A DNA stretch of 64,000 nt from Sutcliffiella tianshenii (GCF_016908565.1 NZ_JAFBED010000007.1:1-64000); one strand, 5' to 3'; shown: positions 18,139-26,979, counted from the first letter of the stretch. The notes: generated from the sequence alone by a model not told the origin. Program-made: numbers and translations.

Positions 18139-20277
18139 TTGAATGGTAACTCGAAAGTATTTGCATTGGATATCGGGACAAGATCTGTAGTCGGCCTATT
18201 ATTGGAACAGCAGAACGAGCAGTTCAAGGTCCTTGATATGGTGACAAAGGAACATGAAGAACGCGCCATGCTGGATGGACAGATACATGACATATTGGCA
18301 GTTTCCAAGGTAATCGAATATGTGAAAACGGAACTTGAGAAAAAACATGGTCCCCTTACGAAAGTTTGTGTGGCAGCGGCAGGCAGAGCCCTAAAAACGC
18401 AGACCGCCCATTCCACCCAGGACATTAAAGGGAAATCGCTGTTTACAGAGAATGATATTTTCCTATTGGAATTGGCAGCTGTTCAAGATGCTCAAGCACA
18501 GCTATTGAAGAATGAGCAGGATTCCGCCAATCAATATTTTTGTGTTGGCTATTCGATTCTCCGCTATTATTTGGACGGTCAGGAAATCGGTAGTCTTCTT
18601 GATCAAAAAGGTGAGATTGCTACTGCCGAAGTCATCGCCACCTTCTTACCGAAAATAGTGGTGGAGTCGCTCATATCAGCTTTACAGCGGGCTAACCTGC
18701 AGCTTGAAGCACTGACCCTTGAACCGATAGCGGCGATCAACGTATTGATCCCTCCCAGCATGCGCCGCCTGAACGTTGCTCTTGTTGATATCGGTGCAGG
18801 AACCTCAGATGTTGCCATTACAAGGGATGGAACCGTCACTGCCTATGGTATGGTCCCTGTTGCCGGAGATGAGATCACAGAAGGGTTAAGTGATCATTAT
18901 CTTTTGGATTTCCCTCAAGCGGAAAAGGCGAAAAGAGAGATGATACATAAAGACCAGATTACTTTCACTGATATTTTAGGTTTTGAACATACTTTAATGA
19001 AAGAATCCATGATAGAACAGATCAGACCTTACATTGAAAAGCTGGCTAAAGCCATTACAGATGAAATCAAACATCAAAATAATAGGCAATCACCAAGGGC
19101 TGTCATGCTTGTCGGCGGAGGAAGCTTGACCCCCACCCTGACCTCCGCGATTGCACAATACTTGGATCTACCTGAAAACCGTGTGGCAATTCGCGGGGTG
19201 GATGCCATCTCTCAGCTGCAACAATCGGACATTTCCATCAATGGACCAGAATTTGTCACTCCGATCGGTATAGCCATTGCGGCAAAGCAAAAGCCGATTG
19301 AATATGTATCTGTCACTGTAAATGAGCTGCAGGTGCGTCTATTTGATGTGAAAAAACTCACTATTGGCGACAGTCTGTTGGCTGCAGGTATTTCCATCAA
19401 CAAATTGGTAGGGAAGCCTGGGCTTGCCCTGATTGTCACCGTTAACGGGAAGCATATCACACTGCCGGGCAGCCTTGGGTCTGCTCCTGAAATATACAAG
19501 AATGGCAAGCCCGCGCAAAGCTATGATTCCATCCAAAACGGGGACACCATTGAAGTGAAACAAGGTGTGGACGGAGTTTCCGCATCAGCTACTGTGAGAG
19601 ATGTGATTGGTAAGGATTTGCCAAGCATCAAGTTAGAGGTTAACGGAACCACACGTGTTATTGATCCGACTCTTCTCATTAACGAAAAAAAGGCATCTTT
19701 GGACGATTATTTAAATGACAGGGATAAGATCGTTTTCAATTATCCTTCTATCATCAAGGAGTTATTGACTGAAGAAGAGGATTTCACTCCTTTTGTCCTT
19801 TATCTGAACGATGAGAATACGCAGTTCGAGCATTTTTCCAAGAAGCTTTATGTAAACGGGAAAAAAGCAAGCCTGCAGGATGGTTTCTCCCCGGGCGATG
19901 TTATTGAATGGAAAGATGGTTCAGAAGCCACAGTAAAAATGTTATCCGTGATCCAAAACTATGAAACGAAGCAGGAAATATCAGTCCAGTACAATGGACA
20001 AAAAATTGTTCTTCATAAAACACTGCTTGAATTTTATCGTAATGGGGTGCTGTTGACTGAAGAGGAAACACTTGCCAATGGAGATCACATCCAGCTCATG
20101 GTAAGAAGAAAAGAGCCATTTATCTTCCAGGATATTTTCCGGTTTGTAGAAATCGAGAAACCACTCGGTGCAGGTTCTTTTAAGCTGCAGAAAAATGGGG
20201 AGGAATCATCCTTCTATGACTTCATTCAACAAGGTGATGAGCTGGATATCAAGTGGGAGAAGAAAGTATACCAATAA
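18139..20277 (+). CDS. FtsA-like actin-fold ATPase with C-terminal β-grasp-like repeats
   Basis: A 712 aa protein with an FtsA/PilM-type actin-fold ATPase domain in about residues 5–390. It shows DIGTRSVVGLL (phosphate 1, 11–21), LVDIGAGTSDVAI (phosphate 2, near 216) and MLVGGGSLTP (adenosine motif, near 323). The rest (about 395–712) holds four to five degenerate repeats of 45–70 residues. Each has a VNG-type strand, a YxNGKxA turn and a closing NGD-x-I strand, for example near 467, 527, 584, 646 and 699. They look like β-grasp (ThiS/ubiquitin-like) units, which is inference. No membrane helix or FtsA C-terminal amphipathic helix is evident. The start is TTG with GAGGATGG upstream. It sits on the opposite strand between aroA and ytxJ. 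Function unknown. Confidence 0.82.
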   Translation: MNGNSKVFALDIGTRSVVGLLLEQQNEQFKVLDMVTKEHEERAMLDGQIHDILAVSKVIEYVKTELEKKHGPLTKVCVAAAGRALKTQTAHSTQDIKGKSLFTENDIFLLELAAVQDAQAQLLKNEQDSANQYFCVGYSILRYYLDGQEIGSLLDQKGEIATAEVIATFLPKIVVESLISALQRANLQLEALTLEPIAAINVLIPPSMRRLNVALVDIGAGTSDVAITRDGTVTAYGMVPVAGDEITEGLSDHYLLDFPQAEKAKREMIHKDQITFTDILGFEHTLMKESMIEQIRPYIEKLAKAITDEIKHQNNRQSPRAVMLVGGGSLTPTLTSAIAQYLDLPENRVAIRGVDAISQLQQSDISINGPEFVTPIGIAIAAKQKPIEYVSVTVNELQVRLFDVKKLTIGDSLLAAGISINKLVGKPGLALIVTVNGKHITLPGSLGSAPEIYKNGKPAQSYDSIQNGDTIEVKQGVDGVSASATVRDVIGKDLPSIKLEVNGTTRVIDPTLLINEKKASLDDYLNDRDKIVFNYPSIIKELLTEEEDFTPFVLYLNDENTQFEHFSKKLYVNGKKASLQDGFSPGDVIEWKDGSEATVKMLSVIQNYETKQEISVQYNGQKIVLHKTLLEFYRNGVLLTEEETLANGDHIQLMVRRKEPFIFQDIFRFVEIEKPLGAGSFKLQKNGEESSFYDFIQQGDELDIKWEKKVYQ

Positions 20278-20280
20278 AGC

Positions 20281-20318
20281 AAAAAACGAACGAGCTACAT
20301 GGGCCCGTTCGTTTTTAT
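20281..20318. terminator. Bidirectional terminator, FtsA-like gene / ytxJ
   Basis: The inverted repeat AAAAACGAACG / CGTTCGTTTTT, with a GGGCCC-containing loop, lies between convergent genes. Confidence 0.9.
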
Positions 20319-20641
20319 TTTACATTTTCCTGAAGGGAAGAATAAGTGATCTTCCAATGGGAAGCATCCCATACTACTTTTCCATCTTTGAAAAGCAATG
20401 CCTGTGGAGATTCGTGTTTAATAGAATATGTATCTGCAATATGGTTGGATAAGGCCCTTGCTTCCTGAACATGCAAATAGTACAAAGGAATCTCATTGTG
20501 GTCAGCAGCAAAATTTTCAAATTCCTCATAAGCTGCATGACTTATTGGGCAAGTTGTACTGTTCTTAAAGAAAAGAAATGTACCATTCTCTTTAACCAGC
20601 TCTTCGAATTGTTCAACAGATTGAACCAATGTTTTACTCAT
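20315..20641 (-). CDS. ytxJ: YtxJ, monothiol bacilliredoxin-like protein
   Basis: A 108 aa thioredoxin-fold protein with a single active-site cysteine, Cys31, in TTCPIS. This is the monothiol pattern of YtxJ, which is linked to bacillithiol redox chemistry. The cis-Pro region reads HESPQALLFKDGKVVWDASH. ATG start with GAGGATGG upstream. It is last in the ytxGHJ cluster, behind the SigB-type promoter at 21692–21716. Confidence 0.9.
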   Translation of the reverse strand: MSKTLVQSVEQFEELVKENGTFLFFKNSTTCPISHAAYEEFENFAADHNEIPLYYLHVQEARALSNHIADTYSIKHESPQALLFKDGKVVWDASHWKITYSSLQENVK

Positions 20642-20719
20642 AGCATTACACCATCCTCTAGATTGTCCCGAATTAAAAACGGCGAAGTTATCATATCACT
20701 TCGCCGCATTATACTCAAG

Positions 20720-21205
20720 TTATTTAGTTTCAGTCAGTTGCTTCTCTACATCTTCCAATGCAGCTTTAGTATCTTCTAGTTTCTTTTTCACTTCATCTGT
20801 CATTTCATCAGAGCCGCTTTCAATCGCAGTGGCAGCCTCTGAGATGATTTCCTGAACCTGATCCTGAAGATCTGTAGAAACATCACCGTTTCTATCCTTC
20901 AATTGCTTCACTTTGTCCATGACTTGCTGTGTCTGTTCAGTGATAGCCTTTGTTAATTGATTGGACTTCTCACGTGCCTGCTCAGCCAAGTCTGTTGAAA
21001 AATCAGTCGCTTGCTGTTTCCAGTTATCTGTTCTTTCCTTAAGTTGAGTCGCTTGATCGGTAATGTCTTCACGAAGCTCTCTGCCTGATTTAGGCGCTAA
21101 GAAAAGTGCAGTAGTCGCTCCAACGATTCCACCAATCAATGTACCGATTAAAAAGTCCTTTGTGTTGATTCCATCATTGTTTTTGTTCATTTCTTCGTTA
21201 CTCAT
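20720..21205 (-). CDS. ytxH: YtxH general stress protein
   Basis: A 161 aa protein of the YtxH family. A Gly-rich membrane segment near the N-terminus (FLIGTLIGGIVGATTALFLAP, about 17–37) is followed by the family signature APKSGRELREDI and a long, highly charged coiled coil. Role unknown; stress-induced in B. subtilis. The start is the ATG at 21205, set by GAGGAGG 7 nt upstream; the longer reading from 21286 lacks this and overlaps ytxG. Confidence 0.92.
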   Translation of the reverse strand: MSNEEMNKNNDGINTKDFLIGTLIGGIVGATTALFLAPKSGRELREDITDQATQLKERTDNWKQQATDFSTDLAEQAREKSNQLTKAITEQTQQVMDKVKQLKDRNGDVSTDLQDQVQEIISEAATAIESGSDEMTDEVKKKLEDTKAALEDVEKQLTETK

Positions 21206-21218
21206 TTCCGATTCCTCC

Positions 21219-21653
21219 TCATAATTTGTTGATTTTGTTTTTCTGTTTTCTCTCATTCCATTTTTCCACAAGCTCCATTGCAACATTGGACCATTGAACC
21301 ACCTGGGAAACCTTATCCTGATTCTGATCCAACTGATGTGCTACATTATTTGATAACCGTGATACGGAATGATTAAACCCTTGAATGGAATTACCAACAT
21401 CCTTAACCGCCGTTACAACCGTATTAAGCTGCTGCGATTTATCTTGAATATCATCCATCAAAACGTTGGTTTTATGTAATATCTGCTCGGTCTCTGTCGT
21501 GATTCCCTGCATCTGTTTTTCGATACTTCCAAGAGTACCCGCAACTTGATCCAATGTGCCCTGCACAGAACGAAGAGTTTTCGAAACAAAAATTACTAAT
21601 ACTAAAAATGCAATTGCTACGATAATGGCACTCACGTAGAGCAAGTCGATCAA
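21219..21653 (-). CDS. ytxG: YtxG, DUF948 stress protein
   Basis: A single N-terminal membrane helix (about 2–25, LLYVSAIIVAIAFLVLVIFV) is followed by a long coiled coil with SVQGTLDQVAGTLGSIEKQM, as in DUF948 proteins. Product 144 aa. The start is placed at TTG 21653 because AGGAGG (21667–21662) stands 8 nt before it. The GTG at 21662 overlaps that ribosome binding site and is unlikely. It is first in the ytxGHJ operon, directly after the SigB-type promoter. Confidence 0.9.
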   Translation of the reverse strand: MIDLLYVSAIIVAIAFLVLVIFVSKTLRSVQGTLDQVAGTLGSIEKQMQGITTETEQILHKTNVLMDDIQDKSQQLNTVVTAVKDVGNSIQGFNHSVSRLSNNVAHQLDQNQDKVSQVVQWSNVAMELVEKWNERKQKNKINKL

Positions 21654-21691
21654 ATCTGACACCTCCTGCTGAATATTTGCATACTAGTTGT

Positions 21692-21716
21692 TTACCCCAC
21701 ATGATAAAGTTTAAAC
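21692..21716 (-). promoter_or_regulatory. SigB-type promoter of ytxGHJ
   Basis: On the minus strand, GTTTAA (21716–21711), a 13 bp spacer and GGGTAA (21697–21692) match the SigB consensus GTTTAA-N12–15-GGGTAT in 11 of 12 positions. In B. subtilis this operon is a SigB target, so the match is supported by both sequence and homology. Confidence 0.8.
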
Positions 21717-21895
21717 ATCTTATACCACTTCTTATTCTATGAAAAAGACAAAATCCCTGCAAAAAAATGCGCTATCAAAGAAAAAATGCATATATTTTTT
21801 GCGAATGCGAAATCAAAAAAATTAAACAAACTCCGTGAATTCGGTTACAATAAAATGGTTACATACTAAACTTTATTATATAGGGGGCAATAATC

Positions 21896-23011
21896 TTGAA
21901 AGATCCTCGCATTCAGACTTTAGCCAAAAACCTGATAAATTACTCGGTTAAATTGCAAAAAGGCGAAAAAGTATTAATTGAAAACTTCGGCCTTCAACGG
22001 GAGCTTGTTGTCGCTTTGGTAGAAGAGGCATACAAAGCTGGCGGCTATCCGTTCGTATCCTTAAAGGATGTACAAGTAGATCGCGCACTGCTAATGGGTG
22101 CAAATGAAGAACAATTCAACATGAAGGCAGATTTTGAAGCAAATGTGATGAAAAATATGGACGCATATATAGGATTGCGTTCCGGCGATAACATCAGTGA
22201 ACTATCCGATGTACCGGATGAAAAGCAGAAAATCCAGGGAAGCACAGTCGGCAAAAAGGTTCACCGTGACATCCGCGTCCCTAAAACAAGATGGGTAGTA
22301 CTAAGATACCCTAATGCCTCCATGGCACAGCTCGCAAAAATGAGCACCGAAGGCTTTGAGAACTTCTATTTTGATGTCTGCAACCTTGACTATGGAAAAA
22401 TGAGCGATGCAATGGATGCACTTGTCGAGCTCATGAACAAGACCGATAAAGTGCGCATTACTGGGGAAGGAACGGATCTCACATTCTCCATCAAGGATAT
22501 CCCGGCAATCAAATGTGCAGGGGAAATGAATATTCCTGACGGTGAGGTCTATACATGCCCTGTCAGAGATTCTGTTAATGGGATAATCAGCTACAATACG
22601 CCTTCTCCTTATCAAGGATTCACTTATGAAAATGTCAAACTGACTTTCAGGGACGGTAAAATCGTAGAAGCTTCTGCAAATGATTCCGACCGCATCAACA
22701 AAATCTTTGACACCGACGAAGGTGCACGTTACATCGGGGAATTTGCCATCGGTGTGAACCCGTATATCCAGCACCCGATGCAGGATATCCTGTTTGATGA
22801 GAAGATTGACGGAAGCTTCCACTTCACTCCAGGACAGGCATATGAAGACGCCTACAATGGAAACGACTCCGATATCCACTGGGATATGGTCATGATCCAA
22901 CGCCCTGAATATGGCGGCGGGGAAATCTATTTTGATGATGTACTGATCCGCAAAGACGGCCTGTTCGTCATCCCTGAGTTGGAAAGCTTGAATCCGGAGA
23001 ATTTGAAATAA
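21896..23011 (+). CDS. Aminopeptidase, M29 family (AmpS/AMP-T type)
   Basis: A cytosolic metallo-aminopeptidase that trims N-terminal residues from peptides. It is 371 aa and follows the M29 layout. The N-terminal part has LAKNLINYSVKLQKGEKVLI. The C-terminal catalytic half has the metal-binding Glu in CAGEMNIPDGEVYTCP, GEFAIGVNP with a metal-binding Glu, and a His/Asp pair in SDIHWDMVM. The start is TTG at 21896 with AGGGGGC 8 nt upstream. It is alone, and its 3' end runs into the tandem-repeat block. Confidence 0.92.
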   Translation: MKDPRIQTLAKNLINYSVKLQKGEKVLIENFGLQRELVVALVEEAYKAGGYPFVSLKDVQVDRALLMGANEEQFNMKADFEANVMKNMDAYIGLRSGDNISELSDVPDEKQKIQGSTVGKKVHRDIRVPKTRWVVLRYPNASMAQLAKMSTEGFENFYFDVCNLDYGKMSDAMDALVELMNKTDKVRITGEGTDLTFSIKDIPAIKCAGEMNIPDGEVYTCPVRDSVNGIISYNTPSPYQGFTYENVKLTFRDGKIVEASANDSDRINKIFDTDEGARYIGEFAIGVNPYIQHPMQDILFDEKIDGSFHFTPGQAYEDAYNGNDSDIHWDMVMIQRPEYGGGEIYFDDVLIRKDGLFVIPELESLNPENLK

Positions 23012-23117
23012 GTTTGATTATAGGATGTGAATGGATTCGTGCTCACTGTTATTGGTGGGGCGGGTCCATTTTTTTCGATTTGTTGGATCGTTACGGCTTC
23101 ATTGAATAAGTAGTTTT

Positions 23118-23660
23118 CTTTGATTACTCTTTGATTCCCTTACTCTAGCGGGTTTGGGCTGACCCAGGGTATCATTTCTCCCTTTTGATTCACTCTCTCT
23201 GGCGGGTTTGACTGTACCAGGGTATCATTACTCTCTTTTGATTCACTCTTTCTGGCGGGTTTGACTGTACCAGGGTATCATTACTCCCTTTTGATTCCCT
23301 CTCTCTAGCATTTTTGGCTGACCCAGGGTATCATTACTCCCTTTTGATTCCCTCTCTCTAGCGTTTTTGGCTGATCCAGGGTATCATTACTCCCTTTTGA
23401 TTCCCTCTCTCTGGCGGTTTTGACTGACCCAGGGTATCATTACTCTCTTTTGATTCCCTCTCTCTAGAGGTTTTGGCTGACCCAGGGTATCATTACTCCC
23501 TTTTGATTCCCTCTCTCTAGCGTTTTTGGCTGACCCAAGGTATCATTACTCGCTTTTGATTCCCTCTCTCTAGCGGTTTTGACTGACCCAAGGTATCATT
23601 ACTCCCTTTTGATTCCCTCTCTCTAGATGTTTTGATACACTCAAGGAATCAATTCCTTTT
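23118..23660. repeat. 53 bp tandem array A (about 10 units)
   Basis: The anchor GTATCATTACTCCCTTTTG recurs with ATCATT starting at 23171, 23224, 23277, 23330, 23383, 23436, 23489, 23542 and 23595: exactly 53 bp each time. A degraded unit precedes at about 23120 and another follows at 23648. Each unit contains an imperfect hairpin (GGGTATCA, 11 nt loop, TGATTCCC), a second T-tract, and GGCTGACCCA. The + strand is strongly C/T-rich. There are no convincing ORFs. It lies 3' of the M29 peptidase gene, at the start of a 1,243 bp convergent gap. Confidence 0.95.
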
Positions 23661-23710
23661 TAATGCCGCCCTTTCTATTAAACTCTTCACCTACTCAAGG
23701 AGACTTTATG

Positions 23711-24105
23711 ATTCATAGGTTTTCGTACCGCATTGCTCCGTTTTGATCTAAGTGACGGCACGATTCGGGCCTTTTCTTACCGTGCCTCTCGTTGATTAGC
23801 CCTTGTCACGGTACGATTCAAACATTTTCTTACCGTCCCCCTCCTTTTTTGACTCTTCTCTCGGCATGATTCAGTCCTTTTCTTACCGTCCCCCTCCTTT
23901 TTTGACTCTTCTCACGGCATGATTCAGTCCTTTTCTTACCGTCCCCCTCCTTATTCGACCCTCCTCACGGTATGATTCAACACTTTTCTTACCGCGCCTC
24001 TCCTTATTTGACCCTCCTCACGGTACGATTCAACACTTTTCTTACCGCGTCCCCCCCTTATTCGACCCTCCTCACGGCACAATTAAGCCCTATTCTTACC
24101 TGGTT
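23711..24105. repeat. 53 bp tandem array B (about 7–8 units)
   Basis: CTTACCG starts at 23776, 23829, 23882, 23935, 23988 and 24041, again exactly 53 bp apart. Looser copies lie near 23724 and 24095. Each unit can form a hairpin between CACGGTA and TTACCG(T), separated by 17–18 nt ending CTTTTCT. Between hairpins is a pyrimidine-rich stretch (CCCCCTCCTTTTTTGACTC). The sequence differs from array A, but the period, the GGTA…ATT left arm and the CTTTT loop end are shared. It lies on the murC side of the gap. Confidence 0.95.
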
Positions 24106-24198
24106 CGCCTTCCCAACCCGTATTACGTTTTCATTCCAATTCCCCCCCTGTAAGGAAGCATGCACCATCTCCACACCACCTCTTAAGCCCGCCCAAAC

Positions 24199-24239
24199 AA
24201 AAAAGAGAACAAGGCATAAAAACTACCTCATTCTCTTTC
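24199..24239 (-). terminator. Terminator of murC
   Basis: Minus-strand inverted repeat AAAGAGAATGAGG / CCTTGTTCTCTTT followed by TTTTG, immediately after the murC stop. Confidence 0.85.
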
Positions 24240-24254
24240 AATATTCATATATGC

Positions 24255-25565
24255 TTAATTCGATTCCGCAGTTTGCAGTTTCTCATAAGCTTCCTGGAAT
24301 TTTGTGATGTCACCGGCACCCATGAAGATGATGACTGCATTTTCATGGCGTGTTAACAACTTAGTACCTTCTTCACTCAGGATTTCTGCCTTGTCGATTT
24401 TTTCTTTCAGATCGTTGATTGTCAGCTTCCCTTGGTTTTCCCTTGCAGAACCGAAGATGTCGCAAAGGTAGACAAAGTCTGCACCACTAAGGCTTTCAGC
24501 GAACTCATTCAGGAACGTCTGTGTTCTGGTGAAAGTGTGTGGTTGGAAAACTGCGATTACGTCACGATTCGGGTACTTTTGATTCGCTGCTTCGATTGTT
24601 GCGCGAATTTCAGTTGGATGATGGGCATAATCATCGATCAATACTTGGGAACCGACCACTTTTTCGGAGAATCTGCGCTTTACTCCACCGAAAGTCAGCA
24701 ATTGGCTTTGGATGACCTCTACAGGTACTCCTTCATAATGGCACAGTGCAATGACTGCCAGGGAGTTCATGATATTATGATCGCCATACCCATTGATCTT
24801 GAACGTCGCATAATGGTTGTTGCGGACGAATACGTCGAAGGTGGTTCCTTCTGTAGACTTCTCGATATGTCTTGCCTGGAAGTCGTTTTCTTCGCCGAGA
24901 CCATAATAGATGACCGGAACCTTTGCCTGGATTTTCTGCAGATACTCGTCATCACCACAAGCGATGATCCCTTTCTTTACTTGCAGGGCCATTTCCTGGA
25001 ATGCATTGAAGACATCATCGATGCTTCCGAAATAGTCAGGATGGTCAAAATCAATGTTTGTCATGATTGTATAATCAGGGTGATAGGATAAGAAATGCCT
25101 TTTGTATTCACATGCCTCGAATACGAAATATTCACTGTCCTCCGCACCTCTGCCGGTACCATCCCCTATCAGGAAGGAAGTCGGCTTTGCCCCTTGGATG
25201 ACATGAGCCAATAATCCGGTTGTTGAAGTTTTCCCATGTGCACCTGTTACAGCGACACTTGTGAATTTCTCCATGAACTGACCAAGGAATTGTGGATAAC
25301 GGATGACAGGAATATTCAATTCATGTGCCGCCACAATTTCTTCATGGGTATCAGGAAAAGCATTTCCTGCGATTACTGTCATATTATCTTTTACATTGTC
25401 CTTGTCAAAAGGAAGGATGGTGATTCCCTTTTCTTCCAGACCTTTTTGAGTAAAGAATTTCTTTTCAATATCCGAACCTTGAACTTCAAATTTCATATCG
25501 TGAAGAATACCAGCTAAAGCACTCATCCCTGTACCTTTAATACCAACAAAATGATAAATGGTCAT
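24255..25565 (-). CDS. murC: UDP-N-acetylmuramate–L-alanine ligase
   Basis: Adds L-Ala to UDP-MurNAc, the first amino acid of the peptidoglycan stem peptide, in the cytoplasm. It is 436 aa, normal for MurC. The N-terminal Rossmann domain starts [13 protein letters not shown], the Mur-ligase P-loop [10 protein letters not shown] spans 107–116, and the C-terminal ligase domain has [14 protein letters not shown] and FQPHTFTRT. The start is ATG with GGAGGTTTTTTC upstream. In B. subtilis murC is next to ytxGHJ; here the M29 peptidase gene and the repeat block lie between them. Confidence 0.97.
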   Translation of the reverse strand: MTIYHFVGIKGTGMSALAGILHDMKFEVQGSDIEKKFFTQKGLEEKGITILPFDKDNVKDNMTVIAGNAFPDTHEEIVAAHELNIPVIRYPQFLGQFMEKFTSVAVTGAHGKTSTTGLLAHVIQGAKPTSFLIGDGTGRGAEDSEYFVFEACEYKRHFLSYHPDYTIMTNIDFDHPDYFGSIDDVFNAFQEMALQVKKGIIACGDDEYLQKIQAKVPVIYYGLGEENDFQARHIEKSTEGTTFDVFVRNNHYATFKINGYGDHNIMNSLAVIALCHYEGVPVEVIQSQLLTFGGVKRRFSEKVVGSQVLIDDYAHHPTEIRATIEAANQKYPNRDVIAVFQPHTFTRTQTFLNEFAESLSGADFVYLCDIFGSARENQGKLTINDLKEKIDKAEILSEEGTKLLTRHENAVIIFMGAGDITKFQEAYEKLQTAESN

Positions 25566-25802
25566 GAAAAAACCTCCAACATTTATCTATATATAATCCG
25601 TCTGCAGCCTTCTCGCAGTCGAACCGAATAGTAGTTTTTTATTTGCAGGCAATGCCTCCGTAACTTCGATAGTTACAGTATATGATTTACATCTCAAAGT
25701 GATAATTCCCTCATTCGAATGCCATCAAACCATATGTATAGTAATTTTTTGCCCAACAATTTGTTATTATAGCATGTATTTCAATTATGCTCCACTTTAT
25801 CA

Positions 25803-25825
25803 CAGGAGTGCAGGAAGCACTCCTG
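25803..25825. other. Perfect 9 bp hairpin in the murC / NAPRTase gap
   Basis: CAGGAGTGC / GCACTCCTG with a 5 nt loop, no T run on either side. It lies between the NAPRTase terminator and murC. The rest of this 328 bp gap (25566–25893) shows only AT-rich sequence upstream of murC with no promoter I could call with confidence. Confidence 0.55.
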
Positions 25826-25839
25826 ATCCTTCATGGGAG

Positions 25840-25873
25840 AAAAACTGATAGAAGCTTCGTCCCATCAGTTTTA
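25840..25873 (-). terminator. Terminator of the NAPRTase gene
   Basis: Minus-strand AAAACTGAT / ATCAGTTTTT inverted repeat just after the stop codon. Confidence 0.82.
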
Positions 25874-25893
25874 AAAAAGGCTTTATGAAGATG

Positions 25894-26979
25894 TTAATCC
25901 ACTTTTTCCAAACGTTCATTGAATCGGTACTTCCGCCCGGATTTAGCTTGAGGTTCCCCGTTCAGCATGACATTGTCCCCGGTAAAACCAATATTGATCT
26001 TCAGCAGGCTGCCTCCGATACCATAGATGTCCACCGGAACTTGCTGCTCTTCGAATTCCATGATCCTCTGTTGATTGAAGCCCCCGCTCACCACGATTTT
26101 CACATGCTGAAAGCCTTCCTTATCGAGCGCTTCCCTTAATGCAAACACCAATGGAGCATTCACTCCCCGTGGATCAAACGTACCCAATACATCCTGGTTG
26201 CGTATGAAGTGCTGGTCGATCATCGTTCTTGATGTATCAATGCGGACACCTTTGAGTTTGTCGCCAAAGACTCTGGCAACCTTTAGTGCATCAGTGATCA
26301 CATCGTTGTTGTAATCAACCAGGACAAGCAAATCATCCTCTGGGAACTTCTCATGATAGGCCTTGGATGCTTCGACTACATCACCATTGAATAGTTGGAT
26401 AAGGGCATGCGGCATCGTCCCCATACCTTTTTTACCCCACCACTCGTTCATCGCATGTGTAGCCTGGGCTGTGGAACCGCCGATATGTGCAGCATATCCG
26501 TCCCCTGCCTGCTGGGTGAAGTGGTCATCCCGGTCACCCATGAAAATGACTGGCTTCTGCCCTGCAGCCTTGACCACATTATACACATTCGTAGACACTG
26601 AAGTGCGCCTTGCCAGGATGCCATCGATGACACCCTCCAGGAACCCAAAGTTTTGATAAGGACCTGTGATTGTGAGGACCGTCTCAAATGGGCTTATTTT
26701 ATCTCCATCCTTCAGTGAGAAAATTTCCAGGGCATCCGGATCATCTGCAAAGGTTTTTATCAGGGCGATCACTTCGTCCGTACCACACAGTACTGCATGC
26801 TCTTTTTGAAAAAATTGCATGGTGACGATATTGTCAGGCTTATAGTCACGTACGATTTCACGAGTTTTAAGGAAATAGACCGCGGAAAACCAGCCTTCTT
26901 TCACACGTTCATCGAATTTAAATGTACGATTGGTCAACCTTTTTATTTTCCCTTGTAGCTTTAACTCTATTTCTTTCAT
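25894..26979 (-). CDS. Nicotinate phosphoribosyltransferase-family protein (short type)
   Basis: A 361 aa type II phosphoribosyltransferase-fold protein. The order of motifs fits nicotinate phosphoribosyltransferase: FLKTREIVRDY near 36, FLEGVIDGILARRTSVSTNV, FMGDRDDHFTQQAGDGYAAHIGGS, GTMPHALIQLFNGD (the GTxPHA motif), DYNNDVITDALKVA, GVRIDTSR and VSGGFN. It would make NaMN from nicotinate and PRPP for NAD salvage. It is shorter than the B. subtilis enzyme I recall (about 490 aa) and resembles archaeal-type lengths. It lies between murC and sftA, which are adjacent in B. subtilis, so it is an addition to that synteny. Substrate is by family only. Confidence 0.8.
   Translation of the reverse strand: MKEIELKLQGKIKRLTNRTFKFDERVKEGWFSAVYFLKTREIVRDYKPDNIVTMQFFQKEHAVLCGTDEVIALIKTFADDPDALEIFSLKDGDKISPFETVLTITGPYQNFGFLEGVIDGILARRTSVSTNVYNVVKAAGQKPVIFMGDRDDHFTQQAGDGYAAHIGGSTAQATHAMNEWWGKKGMGTMPHALIQLFNGDVVEASKAYHEKFPEDDLLVLVDYNNDVITDALKVARVFGDKLKGVRIDTSRTMIDQHFIRNQDVLGTFDPRGVNAPLVFALREALDKEGFQHVKIVVSGGFNQQRIMEFEEQQVPVDIYGIGGSLLKINIGFTGDNVMLNGEPQAKSGRKYRFNERLEKVD

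Noticed and set aside
23118-24105. CRISPR array
   Set aside because: Units are contiguous 53 bp repeats that vary throughout. There are no identical repeats separated by unique spacers and no cas genes nearby.
23972-24307. 111 aa plus-strand ORF over array B and the murC end
   Set aside because: It consists of repeat units read in frame plus antisense of murC, without a ribosome binding site.
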